Origin: Rhodanobacteraceae bacterium
GTDB lineage: Bacteria; Pseudomonadota; Gammaproteobacteria; Xanthomonadales; SZUA-5
Length of the DNA stretch: 64,000 bases
Direction: 5' to 3'
Assembly: GCA_016713135.1 (NCBI GenBank)
Contig: JADJPR010000022.1
Span: forward strand, 372,001-436,000
Both the position numbers and the translations under genes were made by a program. The notes under the pieces are model-generated. The model was given only the letters and a program-made list of their open reading frames with translations, was not told the origin of the DNA and ran no database searches. Below, piece by piece: positions 55,610-63,904 of this stretch. Position 1 is the stretch's first letter, and each line of letters begins with the position of its first letter.

Positions 55610-57140
55610 GGCGCACCTCCGGATGGCTGGCACTGTAATAGTCGCTGCCGCGGACGTGCTCATGGGTCTGCGGCGGGAGCGGCAGCGGCAACTGGTTGCG
55701 CGCACTGAGCAACAGCCGGCGCACATGCTCGTAGCCGATGGTGTCGAGGGCACAGGCGCGTGCGCACGCGTCCTCGAGTGCGCTCGCGCCGTGGTCGCGC
55801 ACCAGGCCGAGCACGCCCTGGGCACTGCGGATCGCTTGTTCCGGATGCCGGCGCTTGGCGAACAGCGTCTCGATGAACGCGAGCGTCCGACTGCCGACAG
55901 CCGCCGCCCGCTGCAGGATCTTCGGGTCGGCATAGGCGCGGTGATGCGCCGGCATGTGCGCCGGATCGGTGATGAAGCGTTGGCTCGGCGGTGCGCGGCG
56001 ATGCAGTGCAATCCGCTGATCGCGGATCAGCACTTCGACATGCGCCTGGGTCAGGCGGACTTCGACGATCTGTCCGGCGTGTACATGAGGGACGCTGTAG
56101 TACTGCCGGTGGACGTCGACGTGATAGTCGCGCGCCACCTTGCGCACCAGGTAGCTGGCCATCTCGAAGCGGTTCGCTGGCAATGGCGACAGATGCACGC
56201 GCTCCTCGGCCAACTGGCTGTCGCGCGAGCCCACGCGCTTCTGGAACGGCGTCGCATTCAATGCCGCGAGCTTCTCCTTCAGCCAGTCGTTGAGGGCATC
56301 GAGCGAGGCGAACACGCGGTCGCGCGCGCAGGCGAGGATCTGCATCTCGACCACCTTCACGGCGCCCTCGACCGGCGACTTGTCCCTGGGCTTGCGTACT
56401 CGGGCCGGGATCACGACGACATCGTAGTGGCGCGCAAAGTCGCGATAGGCCGCGGTCAGCTTCGGCTCGAAGCGATCCGCTCGGGCAATCAGCGCACGCG
56501 GATTGTCGGGCACCGCAATCCGGGGCACGCCACCGAAGGCGACGAAGGCCCGGTGATGGCCGTCGAGCCAGCTCTCGGCCGTCTCGTTGGCATAGGCGTG
56601 CGCGAAGATCGCGTTCGACCAGCCGAGCGCGGCGGTGAAGATGTGCGCCGATGCGACCTTGTCGCCGATGCGGTAGTCCAACGTCAGACCGGCGAAGTCG
56701 AAATAGGCCTTCTCGCCCGGCACATGGTCGTGGCGATAAGCCAGATCACGGTCAGCCAGGAACGCGCCCAGCTCATCGCAGAACACGCTGTAGCCGATGC
56801 CGTCCGGATGTTGCTCGCGATACTCGGACCACAACAGCCGCCGGGTCACCCCTTTGCGCGCCAACTCCGGCACCATCGCCGCATAGTTGGGCCGCGCGCA
56901 GGGCTTCGCTGTCCCCTGGTGCGGATGACTCCGATATAACCGCCGCTCCAGTTCCTCGTCGCTCAACCCGGCGTCCAGCGGCCAACTAAGCCCCGACGCC
57001 GCAAAGTGCTTGAGCAGGCGCTCCACCGTACTGCGCGCCACCCCCTGCGAGCGCGCCAGCACCCGCCGGCTCAGCCCTTCCTCATAGTGCAACCGCAGCA
57101 GTTCTCGAATCTGTCGCATGAGCAACCTCGCTTGAGACAT
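55599..57140 (-). CDS. istA: IS21 transposase IstA
   Basis: A 513-residue DDE transposase starting MSQARLLMRQIRELLRLHYE. The helix-turn-helix (LSRRVLARSQGVARSTVERL) is at residues 20-45. The catalytic acids lie in EKAYFDFAGLTLDY, VPDNPRALIA and KSPVEGAVKVVE. ATG 57140 is 58 nt inside the terminal repeat cluster. Intact, so the IS could still be active. Confidence 0.93.
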   Translation of the reverse strand: MSQARLLMRQIRELLRLHYEEGLSRRVLARSQGVARSTVERLLKHFAASGLSWPLDAGLSDEELERRLYRSHPHQGTAKPCARPNYAAMVPELARKGVTRRLLWSEYREQHPDGIGYSVFCDELGAFLADRDLAYRHDHVPGEKAYFDFAGLTLDYRIGDKVASAHIFTAALGWSNAIFAHAYANETAESWLDGHHRAFVAFGGVPRIAVPDNPRALIARADRFEPKLTAAYRDFARHYDVVVIPARVRKPRDKSPVEGAVKVVEMQILACARDRVFASLDALNDWLKEKLAALNATPFQKRVGSRDSQLAEERVHLSPLPANRFEMASYLVRKVARDYHVDVHRQYYSVPHVHAGQIVEVRLTQAHVEVLIRDQRIALHRRAPPSQRFITDPAHMPAHHRAYADPKILQRAAAVGSRTLAFIETLFAKRRHPEQAIRSAQGVLGLVRDHGASALEDACARACALDTIGYEHVRRLLLSARNQLPLPLPPQTHEHVRGSDYYSASHPEVRHAA

Positions 57141-57315
57141 GGGAATACCCCGCAGGCAAAGCCCGCGAGGATGACCCCCCTCAAGCGACCGCCGCACTGG
57201 CCTCCCATGACCCGGAACGCTGGCCTCGCATGCCCCGGAACCGTGGCCTCGCATCGTCCGGAATCCTGGCCTCGCATGCGCCGGAATGGTGGCCTCTCAT
57301 GAACCGGAATATCCA

Positions 57316-57656
57316 GGTGGATCTCCTACCCAAGCCTTAAATCCTGCCTTGCACTTATGCCTCGGGTTTTCTTGGTATCCAAACCCCTGCACAATCCACA
57401 CTTCACCAACTCTTCCCCGTGCCTCCGCACAGAACTTGTAGCCGCATAAATCCCGCCAAGCGAATCCTCGTTTCATGCAAGCCGCTTCTGGCTGGCTTAT
57501 TGAAAGTGGCTCGGCTTCACCTAGAAATAGCTGGCTGCGAAGGTGGCGAGAAATGTCGAGGAAAGAAGGCGGCGCGCCAAATCCGAAATTTCCAGCGGGC
57601 CGACAAAATGCTTCCGAACTAACCGCAAGGAACAGGAAAAGGATAACTGTCCGCAC
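57316..57656 (-). pseudogene. 5-prime part of the gene split by IS21: exported cysteine-rich protein
   Basis: Starts at GTG 57656 with GGGGGAG 2-3 nt upstream-weighted spacing; signal peptide RTVILFLFLAVSSEAFC. The mature part has cysteines in EAACMKRGFAWRDLCGYKFC and RHKCKAGFKAWVG, then runs into the IS at codons GDPP. With 54115-54751 it would make about 300 residues: an N-terminal cysteine-rich domain and a C-terminal coiled coil. Function unknown. Confidence 0.6.
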
Positions 57657-57853
57657 GACTCCCCCCCTTTGGATTTTTAAGGCCAGCATACTTACTCGGC
57701 AGCACCGCACCGCGCCCCCCCTCCCAAAACCGCCTACAACCCACCACCGCATCCCGTGGGGGTCAGCGTGGGGAACAGAATCCTTGGGCCGACACTTTCT
57801 CTAGCATATTCAATAGCTTAGGTTGCTAGTTGCGCAGCTAGTTAGATTGCATC

Positions 57854-58321
57854 TCAGTAGACAACCAATCTTTTATCTTCCGTCAAGCCACAAGGCCAGT
57901 AGCCAATAGCGTACAACCTTATCACCCGACACCAAAAACCGCATTTCTCAGCAATTATCTCCCGCGCCGCCATTCTTGCCGCGTATTGTGCTCCTGATTG
58001 AGCTGCGATGTTGTAGTCATGTGGGGTCTCCACCAGGCGAGTAGCATACGTTTCGAGTCTACGCATAGACCTAAGTGCCGTCTTTACCACCCGCAACTCC
58101 GCATCCCTCCTCTCAGTTCCCTTGCCGTTGAGATCGACCAACACACGTAGGTTCTCCCCATGTACCGGATCTTCTTGGTCTCGGGATGTAGGCAGCCAAT
58201 TCCACGCCAGATCGCCCGCCATAGACTCCAGCGAGACCGCGTCCTCGCCAGATTGGAATTCGCCGACCCGCGAAAACCAGTTGCTGGCAGTAACCAAGTT
58301 TTCGAGTTCGTCGATAGTCAC
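57854..58321 (-). CDS. Cassette protein of unknown function
   Basis: A 155-residue protein from GTG 58321, 7 nt inside the attC at 58328, the expected place for a cassette start. It begins TIDELENLVTASNWFSRVGE and carries NIAAQSGAQYAARMAAREII and GFWCRVIRLYAIGYWPCG. No signal peptide. A degenerate attC-like tail (GTTAGATTGCAT near 57841) follows the stop; its partner arm is not visible. No family recognised. Confidence 0.6.
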   Translation of the reverse strand: MTIDELENLVTASNWFSRVGEFQSGEDAVSLESMAGDLAWNWLPTSRDQEDPVHGENLRVLVDLNGKGTERRDAELRVVKTALRSMRRLETYATRLVETPHDYNIAAQSGAQYAARMAAREIIAEKCGFWCRVIRLYAIGYWPCGLTEDKRLVVY

Positions 58322-58327
58322 AATGCA

Positions 58328-58414
58328 ATCTAACGCCGTGTTAAGCCGCGCCGGCAGCGCGGCCAGATGGTGCGACGAGCCTGTTCCGGCGTCGGCTTGA
58401 ACACATAGTTAGAA
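58328..58414 (-). other. attC site
   Basis: An 87-bp site: ATCTAAC at one end, GTTAGAA at the other, inner arms GTTAAGCCGCGCCGG and CCGGCGTCGGCTTGAAC. In cassette orientation it belongs to the first minisatellite cassette to its right. Confidence 0.9.
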
Positions 58415-58685
58415 TTCATCCTCATTCAGAGCGAAATTGAACTTGCCGTAAAGCCCCCACCTTAAGCTCTCTACCTCAAGCTCTCTACCTCAAGCTCTCT
58501 ACCTCAAGCTCTCTACCCCAAGCTCTCTACTTCAAGCTCTCTACCTCAAGCTCTCTACCGCAAGCTCTCTACCTCAAGCTCCCTACCTCAGGCTCTACAC
58601 CTCAGGCTCTACACCTCAGGTCCTCCACCTCAGCTTTCCCAGCGAATCGCCCCAAGACGAGCTAGCTCACAATCTTGCGCATGAA
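58415..58685 (-). repeat. Minisatellite cassette 1
   Basis: Between two attC sites lie about twelve tandem copies (about 58458-58626) of the 14-nt unit ACCTCAAGCTCTCT with a few changed units. The reverse strand next to the attC reads WGLYGKFNFALNEDEF then a stop inside the attC, so the repeats may have grown in the tail of a former gene. All three frames through the repeat meet stops within a few units. Confidence 0.85.
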
Positions 58686-58772
58686 TTCTAACGCCGTGTT
58701 AAGCCGCGCCGGCAGCGCGGCCAGATGGTGCGAAGAGCCTGTTCCGGCGTCGGCTTGAACACATAGTTAGAA
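58686..58772 (-). other. attC site
   Basis: An 87-bp site almost identical to 58328-58414 (TTCTAAC to GTTAGAA), separating the two nearly identical minisatellite cassettes. This suggests recent cassette duplication. Confidence 0.9.
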
Positions 58773-59096
58773 TTCATCCTCATTCAGGGCGAAATTGAAC
58801 TTACCGTAAAGCCCCCACCTTAAGCTCTCTACCTCAAGCTCTCTACCTCAAGCTCTCTACCTCAAGCTCTCTACCTCAAGCTCTCTACCTCAAGCTCTCT
58901 ACCTCAAGCTCTCTACCTCTCTACCTCAAGCTCTCTACTTCAAGCTCTCTACCTCAAGCTCTCTACGTCAAACTCTCTACCTCAAGCTCTCCACCTCAAG
59001 CTCTCCAGCTCTAGTTTTCCACCCCAGGTCTTTCACACCTGGAGACTTCTCAGCAAACCGCCCCAAGACGAACTAGCTCACAATCTGGCGCATGAA
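58773..59096 (-). repeat. Minisatellite cassette 2
   Basis: Same flanks as cassette 1 (TTCATCCTCATTCAG on one side, CAAGACGAACTAGCTCACAA on the other) and about fourteen copies of the same 14-nt unit at about 58817-59015, with some units interrupted. No gene spans it. Confidence 0.85.
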
Positions 59097-59184
59097 TTCT
59101 AACGCCGCAATAAGCCGCGCCGGCCGCTGTGTCCGGTCTGTGCCAAGAGCCTGTTCCGGCGTCGGCTTGATTGCATAGTTAGCT
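59097..59184 (-). other. attC site
   Basis: An 88-bp site, TTCTAAC to GTTAGCT, with inner arms CAATAAGCCGCGCCGG and CCGGCGTCGGCTTGATTG. Confidence 0.9.
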
Positions 59185-59523
59185 TTTCATCCTTAAGCCC
59201 CAACCGAGCATGCGCCGTTGAACCGACCGCCCGCAAGCGCGCGGCGGCGGCAGCCACCGACTGCGACCTGCGAGAGAGCCGCCGCGCCAGGCGCGGCAAC
59301 CTTGCCTCACGCTTCCCGCAATGCCAACCACCAACCGAAGCGACAACGGTACCCGCCCGCCTACCGCAAGCAATGCGGCCAGTAGGCGACAAGCCTTGTA
59401 CAAAGCTGCCCACCGGGCTTGCTCTGTGCGACAGCCGCACGAAGGCCGCGCGGCGGAGTGCTCTACCACCCACAGAACCACAATCGCGCGCAATGCGGCA
59501 ATCTGGCCTTCTGGTGAGTTCAA
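59179..59523 (-). CDS. Possible cassette protein, low confidence
   Basis: A 114-residue frame from TTG 59523 whose stop TAA lies inside the attC, as in true cassettes. It contains a hydrophobic N-terminal half (ALRAIVVLWVVEHSAARPS) and a basic second half. The composition is only moderately protein-like, and another frame (59566-59099) competes. If real it is a small membrane protein. Confidence 0.35.
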   Translation of the reverse strand: MNSPEGQIAALRAIVVLWVVEHSAARPSCGCRTEQARWAALYKACRLLAALLAVGGRVPLSLRLVVGIAGSVRQGCRAWRGGSLAGRSRWLPPPRACGRSVQRRMLGWGLRMKS

Positions 59524-59572
59524 TGCACTCTTTCACGACTCGAAGATTCCTTGCGCGAAGGGGCAATATGAA

Positions 59573-59660
59573 AGCTAACGCCGCAATAACCCGCGCCGGC
59601 AGTATTGCCCGATTTGAGCGAAGAGCCTGTTCCGGCGTCGGGTTGATTGCATAGTTAGGT
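59573..59660 (-). other. attC site
   Basis: An 88-bp site, AGCTAAC to GTTAGGT, inner arms AATAACCCGCGCCGG and CCGGCGTCGGGTTGATT; paired changes keep the stem. Confidence 0.9.
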
Positions 59661-59661
59661 T

Positions 59662-60207
59662 TCAGTCCGATCGAGGATTTAAAGGATCACATCCAACATT
59701 TTCACCGCCTTTCCGTTTCATTGCGTCGCGGACAGCCACCACCACACGCTCATCAGAAATATCTACTAATTTAAGACGCTCAATCAATATGTCTGTAGAT
59801 CCGCACACTCGAGACTCAAATGCCAAAAGCGCCAGGGCTAGTGCGGAGAATTGAGCGTCTTGTGGATAGAACGACGTAGCAAGATATTTAGCGCTCAATG
59901 CGCGATCCAAAGGTCTCCGGGGAAATCCAACCTCAATAGCCCAAGCAAGTTGAACCGCGTGAGCATCATGTGGACATTGACTGGGCATTTCCATGAATCT
60001 ATTTGTAACGTTTCCGGTTCCATCAAATGCCCCAACCAGCGCTTCCACAAACCCATCTGAGCTTCTGTCGCACTGAAAATGCCCATCCTCATGCATCATC
60101 ACCTCCGCATGCTCAGGCGCAGCTGAAATCCAACTCAGTCCAAAGTATCCCGCAAGCGCTAGGCCGATTCCGACCAACCAAATTCTGGTCAATTTACGGG
60201 ACATCAT
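59662..60207 (-). CDS. Membrane-anchored cassette protein of unknown function
   Basis: A 181-residue protein from ATG 60207 with GAGAG upstream. One N-terminal helix (IWLVGIGLALAGYFGLSWI) anchors a soluble domain with cysteines (HFQCDRSSDG, PSQCPHDAHAVQ, SRVCGSTD, ENVGCDPL) that may pair. The stop TGA lies 2 bp from the attC. No family recognised. It resembles many cassette products: exported, small and orphan. Confidence 0.7.
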   Translation of the reverse strand: MMSRKLTRIWLVGIGLALAGYFGLSWISAAPEHAEVMMHEDGHFQCDRSSDGFVEALVGAFDGTGNVTNRFMEMPSQCPHDAHAVQLAWAIEVGFPRRPLDRALSAKYLATSFYPQDAQFSALALALLAFESRVCGSTDILIERLKLVDISDERVVVAVRDAMKRKGGENVGCDPLNPRSD

Positions 60208-60241
60208 TTCTCTCAATCTTGTTGGAAGCTCAGGTACGGAA

Positions 60242-60328
60242 ACCTAACGCCGTGTTAAGCCGCGCCGGCCGCGCAGCCAGGTAGAACGAAGAGCCTGTAC
60301 CGGCGTCGGCTTGAACACATAGTTAGCT
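60242..60328 (-). other. attC site
   Basis: An 87-bp site, ACCTAAC to GTTAGCT, inner arms GTTAAGCCGCGCCGG and CCGGCGTCGGCTTGAAC. It follows the split nuclease-like cassette gene in cassette orientation. Confidence 0.9.
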
Positions 60329-60343
60329 TTCTTCCTCATAATT

Positions 60344-60736
60344 TCAACGAGATTCCTTCCTCTTTGCCATGAACTGCATGAGGTCTCGAACAGCCGCGTC
60401 TGCCGCCATATCAGAGTTGAGATCCTCTGCGCGTATCCGACGAACTTCAACACCTTCATAGGTTAGCGGGACAAGCCGCTTATCAGCTTCTACAGGTGTT
60501 TCCCGGTGATACGTATCGCCGTCAACCTCCACCACAAACGTCAATCCCTTGTAAATAATCAGGAAATCCGGCTCCAGTCTGTTATACGACTTCCCCACTC
60601 GCACAAAAACTGGCAATGGCGATACCGCGAGTTTGGCACGAACCAGCGCATCAAAAAGGACAATTTCTGCCTTGGAGCGGAAAAGGAGACCACGGTGCTC
60701 CTTCGAAGCTATGTTGTCACTTCTTACCCTGCCCTG
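60344..60736 (-). pseudogene. 3-prime part of a split cassette gene: PD-(D/E)XK-like nuclease domain
   Basis: After the repeat the frame reads QGRVRSDNIASKEHRGLLFR and then LEPDFLIIYKGLTFVVEVDG, where Asp in EPDF and Glu-x-Asp in VEVDG fit a PD-(D/E)XK nuclease core; DTYH follows. This looks like DUF559/very-short-patch-type nuclease folds, but I cannot score it. It ends KRKESR just before the attC. An alternative start inside the repeat could still express this half as a chimeric protein of 167 residues. Confidence 0.7.
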
Positions 60737-60741
60737 AGTAA

Positions 60742-60977
60742 GTATCCCCCGGCAGAGCCGGGCTTTAACGATTGCGGACCCCTCAAAGGGGTCTTTTCGC
60801 AATCGAGAATCAAAGGCTGGCCAGTCCACATCCATCGCCCTGACCAATTTCCCGTGTGCCTCGCCGCCACATTAACGTCTGCGCCTGAACTGAGCCGACC
60901 GCCGATGGAAGCAACTTCTGTAAACGTCAAACTGCTACTGCCACCCCGGCAGAGCCGGGGGAACTCCCTTGTTGCTT
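60742..60977. mobile_element. Hairpin-ended repeat, copy 2, with 5-bp target duplication
   Basis: Same element as 52895-53132 (two bases shorter at the left hairpin). AGTAA stands on both sides (60737-60741 and 60978-60982). Removing the element and one AGTAA joins the two gene halves in one frame (KGEGVT then QGRVRSD). So it is a real, recent insertion of a non-coding mobile element. Confidence 0.9.
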
Positions 60978-60982
60978 AGTAA

Positions 60983-61349
60983 CACCTTCCCCCTTGATGA
61001 ATTTCAGGGCCTCTCCGCGCCAATCCTCCGTGACATCTCTCACCTGTGGTGACAGCACAACCCTATTCAAAGCATCTTCTGCAAGTGATCCGAAAAAGTG
61101 TCTTGCGACCTCCAAAATTGATTCTTCCGCTGATTCTCTCTCTGCATCAGAAAGCGCGTAATACAGTTGAATTGGTATGCCCAGATTGAGCCGCCAGTAA
61201 TTTACTCCGAAATCATGGTCCCACAGCAGAAGTTCAGCCTCTCCTTCAACAACAGCGGCAATAGCTCGCGAATCACCTTTGATCTGCAGTGCCGCCACAA
61301 CGGAAGATAAAAGTGCCTCGACATTGAATGGCTTGGGGCGAGCGGCCAC
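60983..61349 (-). pseudogene. 5-prime part of the split cassette gene
   Basis: From GTG 61349, about 20 bp inside the attC at 61370, the frame reads AARPKPFNVEALLSSVVAAL, then LLLWDHDFGVNYWRLNLGI and DWRGEALKFIKGEGVT, where the repeat begins. Joined to the other half it gives about 254 residues: an N-terminal domain of unknown type and a C-terminal nuclease-like domain. Confidence 0.7.
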
Positions 61350-61369
61350 TTACGTCACTCCGAGAAGAA

Positions 61370-61459
61370 AGCTAACGCCGCAATAAGCCGTTGCGGCACG
61401 ATATTGTCCGGTTTGAGCCAAGAGCTTGTTCCGCAATCGGCTTGATTGCATAGTTAGGC
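61370..61459 (-). other. attC site
   Basis: A 90-bp site, AGCTAAC to GTTAGGC, inner arms AATAAGCCGTTGCGG and CCGCAATCGGCTTGATT. Confidence 0.9.
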
Positions 61460-61478
61460 GTCGCTCTTACGACTCCAC

Positions 61479-62456
61479 TTACTCTTTCGGGTTATTTCGC
61501 GATTCCCTCCATACGCTCAAACCCACGCCCAGCGCCAACATCAAAAGAGGGCTCAAGTACATGCCAATCAGCTCACCTTCAACCCTCCCCATTTCGAAAG
61601 AGTCGAGTGTGTTGAGTACACCCGTACCCACAACTTGGCCCCGGACGTAAAAACCAGCGGACACAGCGAGCAGAGACGTTCCTACGAGCCCGACCAAACG
61701 CCGCCTAGCAATTACTCTTCCCGCGACGCGGTTGATCAACGCGCCCCCCCAGTAGAGGGCGGAGTAAACCAATGCGTAGAAAAGTAGCAACGCCCAGAAA
61801 ATCCCTCCACGAGCGGATTCCTTAGGTATGTCTAAGATCTTTTGCTTTTCCTTCCCAGCCTCCGCAGCAAGCGTGGTCGGATTAAAGGCCATGTTTTTAA
61901 TGGCCCTCATTTCCAGGAATTCCCTTGCGTCTTGCGTCCTATCAAAGCTCGATAATCCCAATATTGTAACGGAGTAGATTGACCGGCCTTTTCTTAGCAC
62001 AAACAAATTTCCAACTCCAATTCCCTCGGAGTTCACAACCTGACGGAGGCTGCAATCATCCATCCATTCATCTGGACAGATCATCTCCTTTAAAGTCACG
62101 CCGAGTTTCAAAAGCTCCGCTGCAGCTTTTGTTTCCCACTCGGAAAAGGCGAGTGGCGGGGATTCAGAAGGTGAAACCAGAATCAGCAACGACCGTACGA
62201 ATGCCCTTTCACCTTCGAACTTATGAAAAAGGCTATACCGATTGTTCGCAGCCACAAAGTCTTGGGTAGTAGACTCACCTTTGGCAATTATTTCTGTCCT
62301 AGCAGCCTCATCGAGCACCTCCATCGGCACCCATTTCAAATAGTCGTCAATTCCATGTAACTGCAGGGCCGATGCCTCTTTCAACCGAAGCTCCGTAGCT
62401 AGGACGGCGCCCGAAGCGAGCGAGAGAAACGCAAGCAAGAAGTACCACAGTCTCAT
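61479..62456 (-). CDS. Exported membrane-anchored cassette protein
   Basis: A 325-residue protein from ATG 62456, with GAGGTG 5 nt upstream. Signal peptide (LWYFLLAFLSLASGAVLA), a soluble domain with CPDEWMDDCSLRQ, then two or three helices near the C-terminus (FWALLLFYALVYSALYWGGA; LVGLVGTSLLAVSAGFYV; GMYLSPLLMLALGVGL). Function unknown. It overlaps an upstream small frame by 4 nt. The whole cassette is over 1.3 kb, large for an integron cassette. Confidence 0.72.
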   Translation of the reverse strand: MRLWYFLLAFLSLASGAVLATELRLKEASALQLHGIDDYLKWVPMEVLDEAARTEIIAKGESTTQDFVAANNRYSLFHKFEGERAFVRSLLILVSPSESPPLAFSEWETKAAAELLKLGVTLKEMICPDEWMDDCSLRQVVNSEGIGVGNLFVLRKGRSIYSVTILGLSSFDRTQDAREFLEMRAIKNMAFNPTTLAAEAGKEKQKILDIPKESARGGIFWALLLFYALVYSALYWGGALINRVAGRVIARRRLVGLVGTSLLAVSAGFYVRGQVVGTGVLNTLDSFEMGRVEGELIGMYLSPLLMLALGVGLSVWRESRNNPKE

Positions 62457-62728
62457 TTTTTCACCTCGGTCCCATTGTGCCCGAGCCTCCAACTTCCTTG
62501 ACCATTATGCTGTTGATCTTCTCGCCTCATGCTACTTGCGCAAGTGACCACCGAACCAGGTTCCCCGCTTCGAGGATGCCACGCAAGAAGCCTTTCCCGA
62601 TCTATTCGATGGATCAAGCGTTTAACAAAGATGGCGCCCCAACAACGACTACCGCCCTTCTTCAGAAACAGCCACGAAAGAACCCGCTCAATTGATACGA
62701 CACTGGTGCTATTGCCCTTCTTCTCCAA
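62453..62728 (-). CDS. Possible first gene of a two-gene cassette
   Basis: A 91-residue basic frame from TTG 62728 whose stop overlaps the next start by 4 nt (ATGA). It reads VSIERVLSWLFLKKGGSRCW and RLIHRIDRERLLAWHPRSGE. The coupling argues for it; the composition and TTG start argue against. Confidence 0.35.
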   Translation of the reverse strand: MEKKGNSTSVVSIERVLSWLFLKKGGSRCWGAIFVKRLIHRIDRERLLAWHPRSGEPGSVVTCASSMRREDQQHNGQGSWRLGHNGTEVKK

Positions 62729-62815
62729 CCCACGCGAGCAAGATTAAACGCTCAATGCTTTGGCTCTTCACACCACTCCACTCACGCTCTCCCCCGACCC
62801 GCCACTGCTTCTGAC

Positions 62816-62903
62816 GTCCAACGCCGCATTAAGCCGTTGCGGCACGATAGACTGGTTTGAGCGAAGAGCCTGTTCCGCAATCGGCTTGAATGCATAGTTA
62901 GGT
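62816..62903 (-). other. attC site
   Basis: An 88-bp site, GTCCAAC to GTTAGGT, inner arms ATTAAGCCGTTGCGG and CCGCAATCGGCTTGAAT. It follows the small membrane-protein cassette. Confidence 0.9.
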
Positions 62904-62948
62904 GTCCACACCTTACACAAAATACGCGCTCAACGCCTGAATCAACAC

Positions 62949-63290
62949 TCACAGAATTTCTCCTGGCCCGAAGGAGCCTAAGACAAATACCACAATAGCA
63001 AGTTGACCAACTCCCACGATTATTTCCCCAAATGCAGCCATCCTCTCAGGCTCGTTCAGCAGAAGGAGCCGACGCACCGCCAACGGAATGACGACGATCT
63101 GCGACAAAGCAGACACACAAAACACCACCAGTGCCAAATAGAAGATAGCAAGCTGAAGGAAGTTCAACGATCCAACCGCAATTCCTCCCTCTCCAAATCC
63201 AAACATCAGGGACACGAGAAGAGCGCACCCCGAGATTAGAGGCAGCGCAACCAGGTGCAGCTTCGGGAACTTCAACCACTCGGGGTTCAT
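62949..63290 (-). CDS. Small polyt opic membrane protein, cassette gene
   Basis: A 113-residue protein with three hydrophobic segments (LVALPLISGCALLVSLMFGF; LQLAIFYLALVVFCVSALSQ; IIVGVGQLAIVVFVLGSF). ATG 63290 lies 9 nt from the attC at 63299, the standard cassette spacing. No family recognised; likely an orphan cassette membrane protein. Confidence 0.75.
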   Translation of the reverse strand: MNPEWLKFPKLHLVALPLISGCALLVSLMFGFGEGGIAVGSLNFLQLAIFYLALVVFCVSALSQIVVIPLAVRRLLLLNEPERMAAFGEIIVGVGQLAIVVFVLGSFGPGEIL

Positions 63291-63298
63291 GTATGGAC

Positions 63299-63385
63299 AC
63301 CTAACGCCGTGTTAAGCCGCGCCGGCCGCGCAGCCAGGTTGAACGAAGAGCCTGTTCCGGCGTCGGCTTGAACACATAGTTAGAA
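63299..63385 (-). other. attC site
   Basis: An 87-bp site, ACCTAAC to GTTAGAA, inner arms GTTAAGCCGCGCCGG and CCGGCGTCGGCTTGAAC. Confidence 0.9.
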
Positions 63386-63814
63386 TTCACCCGTCTACAG
63401 AGCGAAAATATACCTACCGTAAAATCCACACCTCAAGTTTCCACCTCAAGTTTCCACCTCAAGTTTCCACCTCAAGTTTCCACCTCAAGTTTCCACCTCA
63501 AGTTTCCACCTCAAGTTTCCACCTCAAGTTTCCACCTCAAGTTTCCACCTCAAGTTTCCACCTCAAGTTTCCACCTCAAGTTTCCTCCTCAAGTTTCCTC
63601 CTCAGGTTTCCTCCTCAAGTTTCTACCTCAAGTTTCTACCTCAAGTCCTCCACCCCAGTGTTTTCAACCACAGACACTCTACCTCAGACTCCATCCTCAA
63701 ACCTTCCCCTCCCCGCTCCATACCTCAGTGCATCCCGCCTAGGCAACAACTCAGAACCAATTCCCGCCCAGCTTTCTGGCGTTTGGCGAGCTCGGCCACG
63801 GCCAAACGAGTGAA
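63386..63814 (-). repeat. Minisatellite cassette 3
   Basis: About seventeen tandem copies (about 63428-63650) of the 13-nt unit ACCTCAAGTTTCC, related to the 14-nt unit of cassettes 1 and 2. The attC-proximal flank is also related (TACCGTAAAATCC versus TACCGTAAAGCCC). No gene spans it. About 160 bp of unrecognised sequence follow the repeats. Confidence 0.85.
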
Positions 63815-63904
63815 TTCTAACGCCGCGTTAAGCCGCCGCGGCACGCAGTGCCACGGTCTGTGCGAAGCGCCTGTTCCGCGGTCGGCTTGAACGCATAGTT
63901 AGAT
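63815..63904 (-). other. attC site
   Basis: A 90-bp site, TTCTAAC to GTTAGAT, inner arms GTTAAGCCGCCGCGG and CCGCGGTCGGCTTGAAC. Confidence 0.9.

Larger units (their letters stand above)
54752..57315 (-). mobile_element. IS21-family insertion sequence
   Basis: A 2564-bp element with ends TGGATATTCCG and its complement CGGAATATCCA, carrying istA and istB. The five bases GGTGG occur on both sides (54747-54751 and 57316-57320) as target duplication. Removing the IS and one copy joins the flanks in frame (GDPP to VPVAEF). Sub-terminal repeats of about 22 bp with TGGCCTCGCAT cores occur five times at the right end (57198-57315) and about three times at the left (54752-54831), as usual for IS21 transposase binding. 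Confidence 0.92.

Noticed and set aside
58458..59015. CRISPR array
   Set aside because: The 14-nt units are contiguous with no spacers, and no cas genes are near.
59099..59566. Alternative 155-codon frame in the cassette
   Set aside because: It runs through the attC without stopping inside it and is very Arg-rich; the frame ending in the attC is slightly better, and both remain doubtful.
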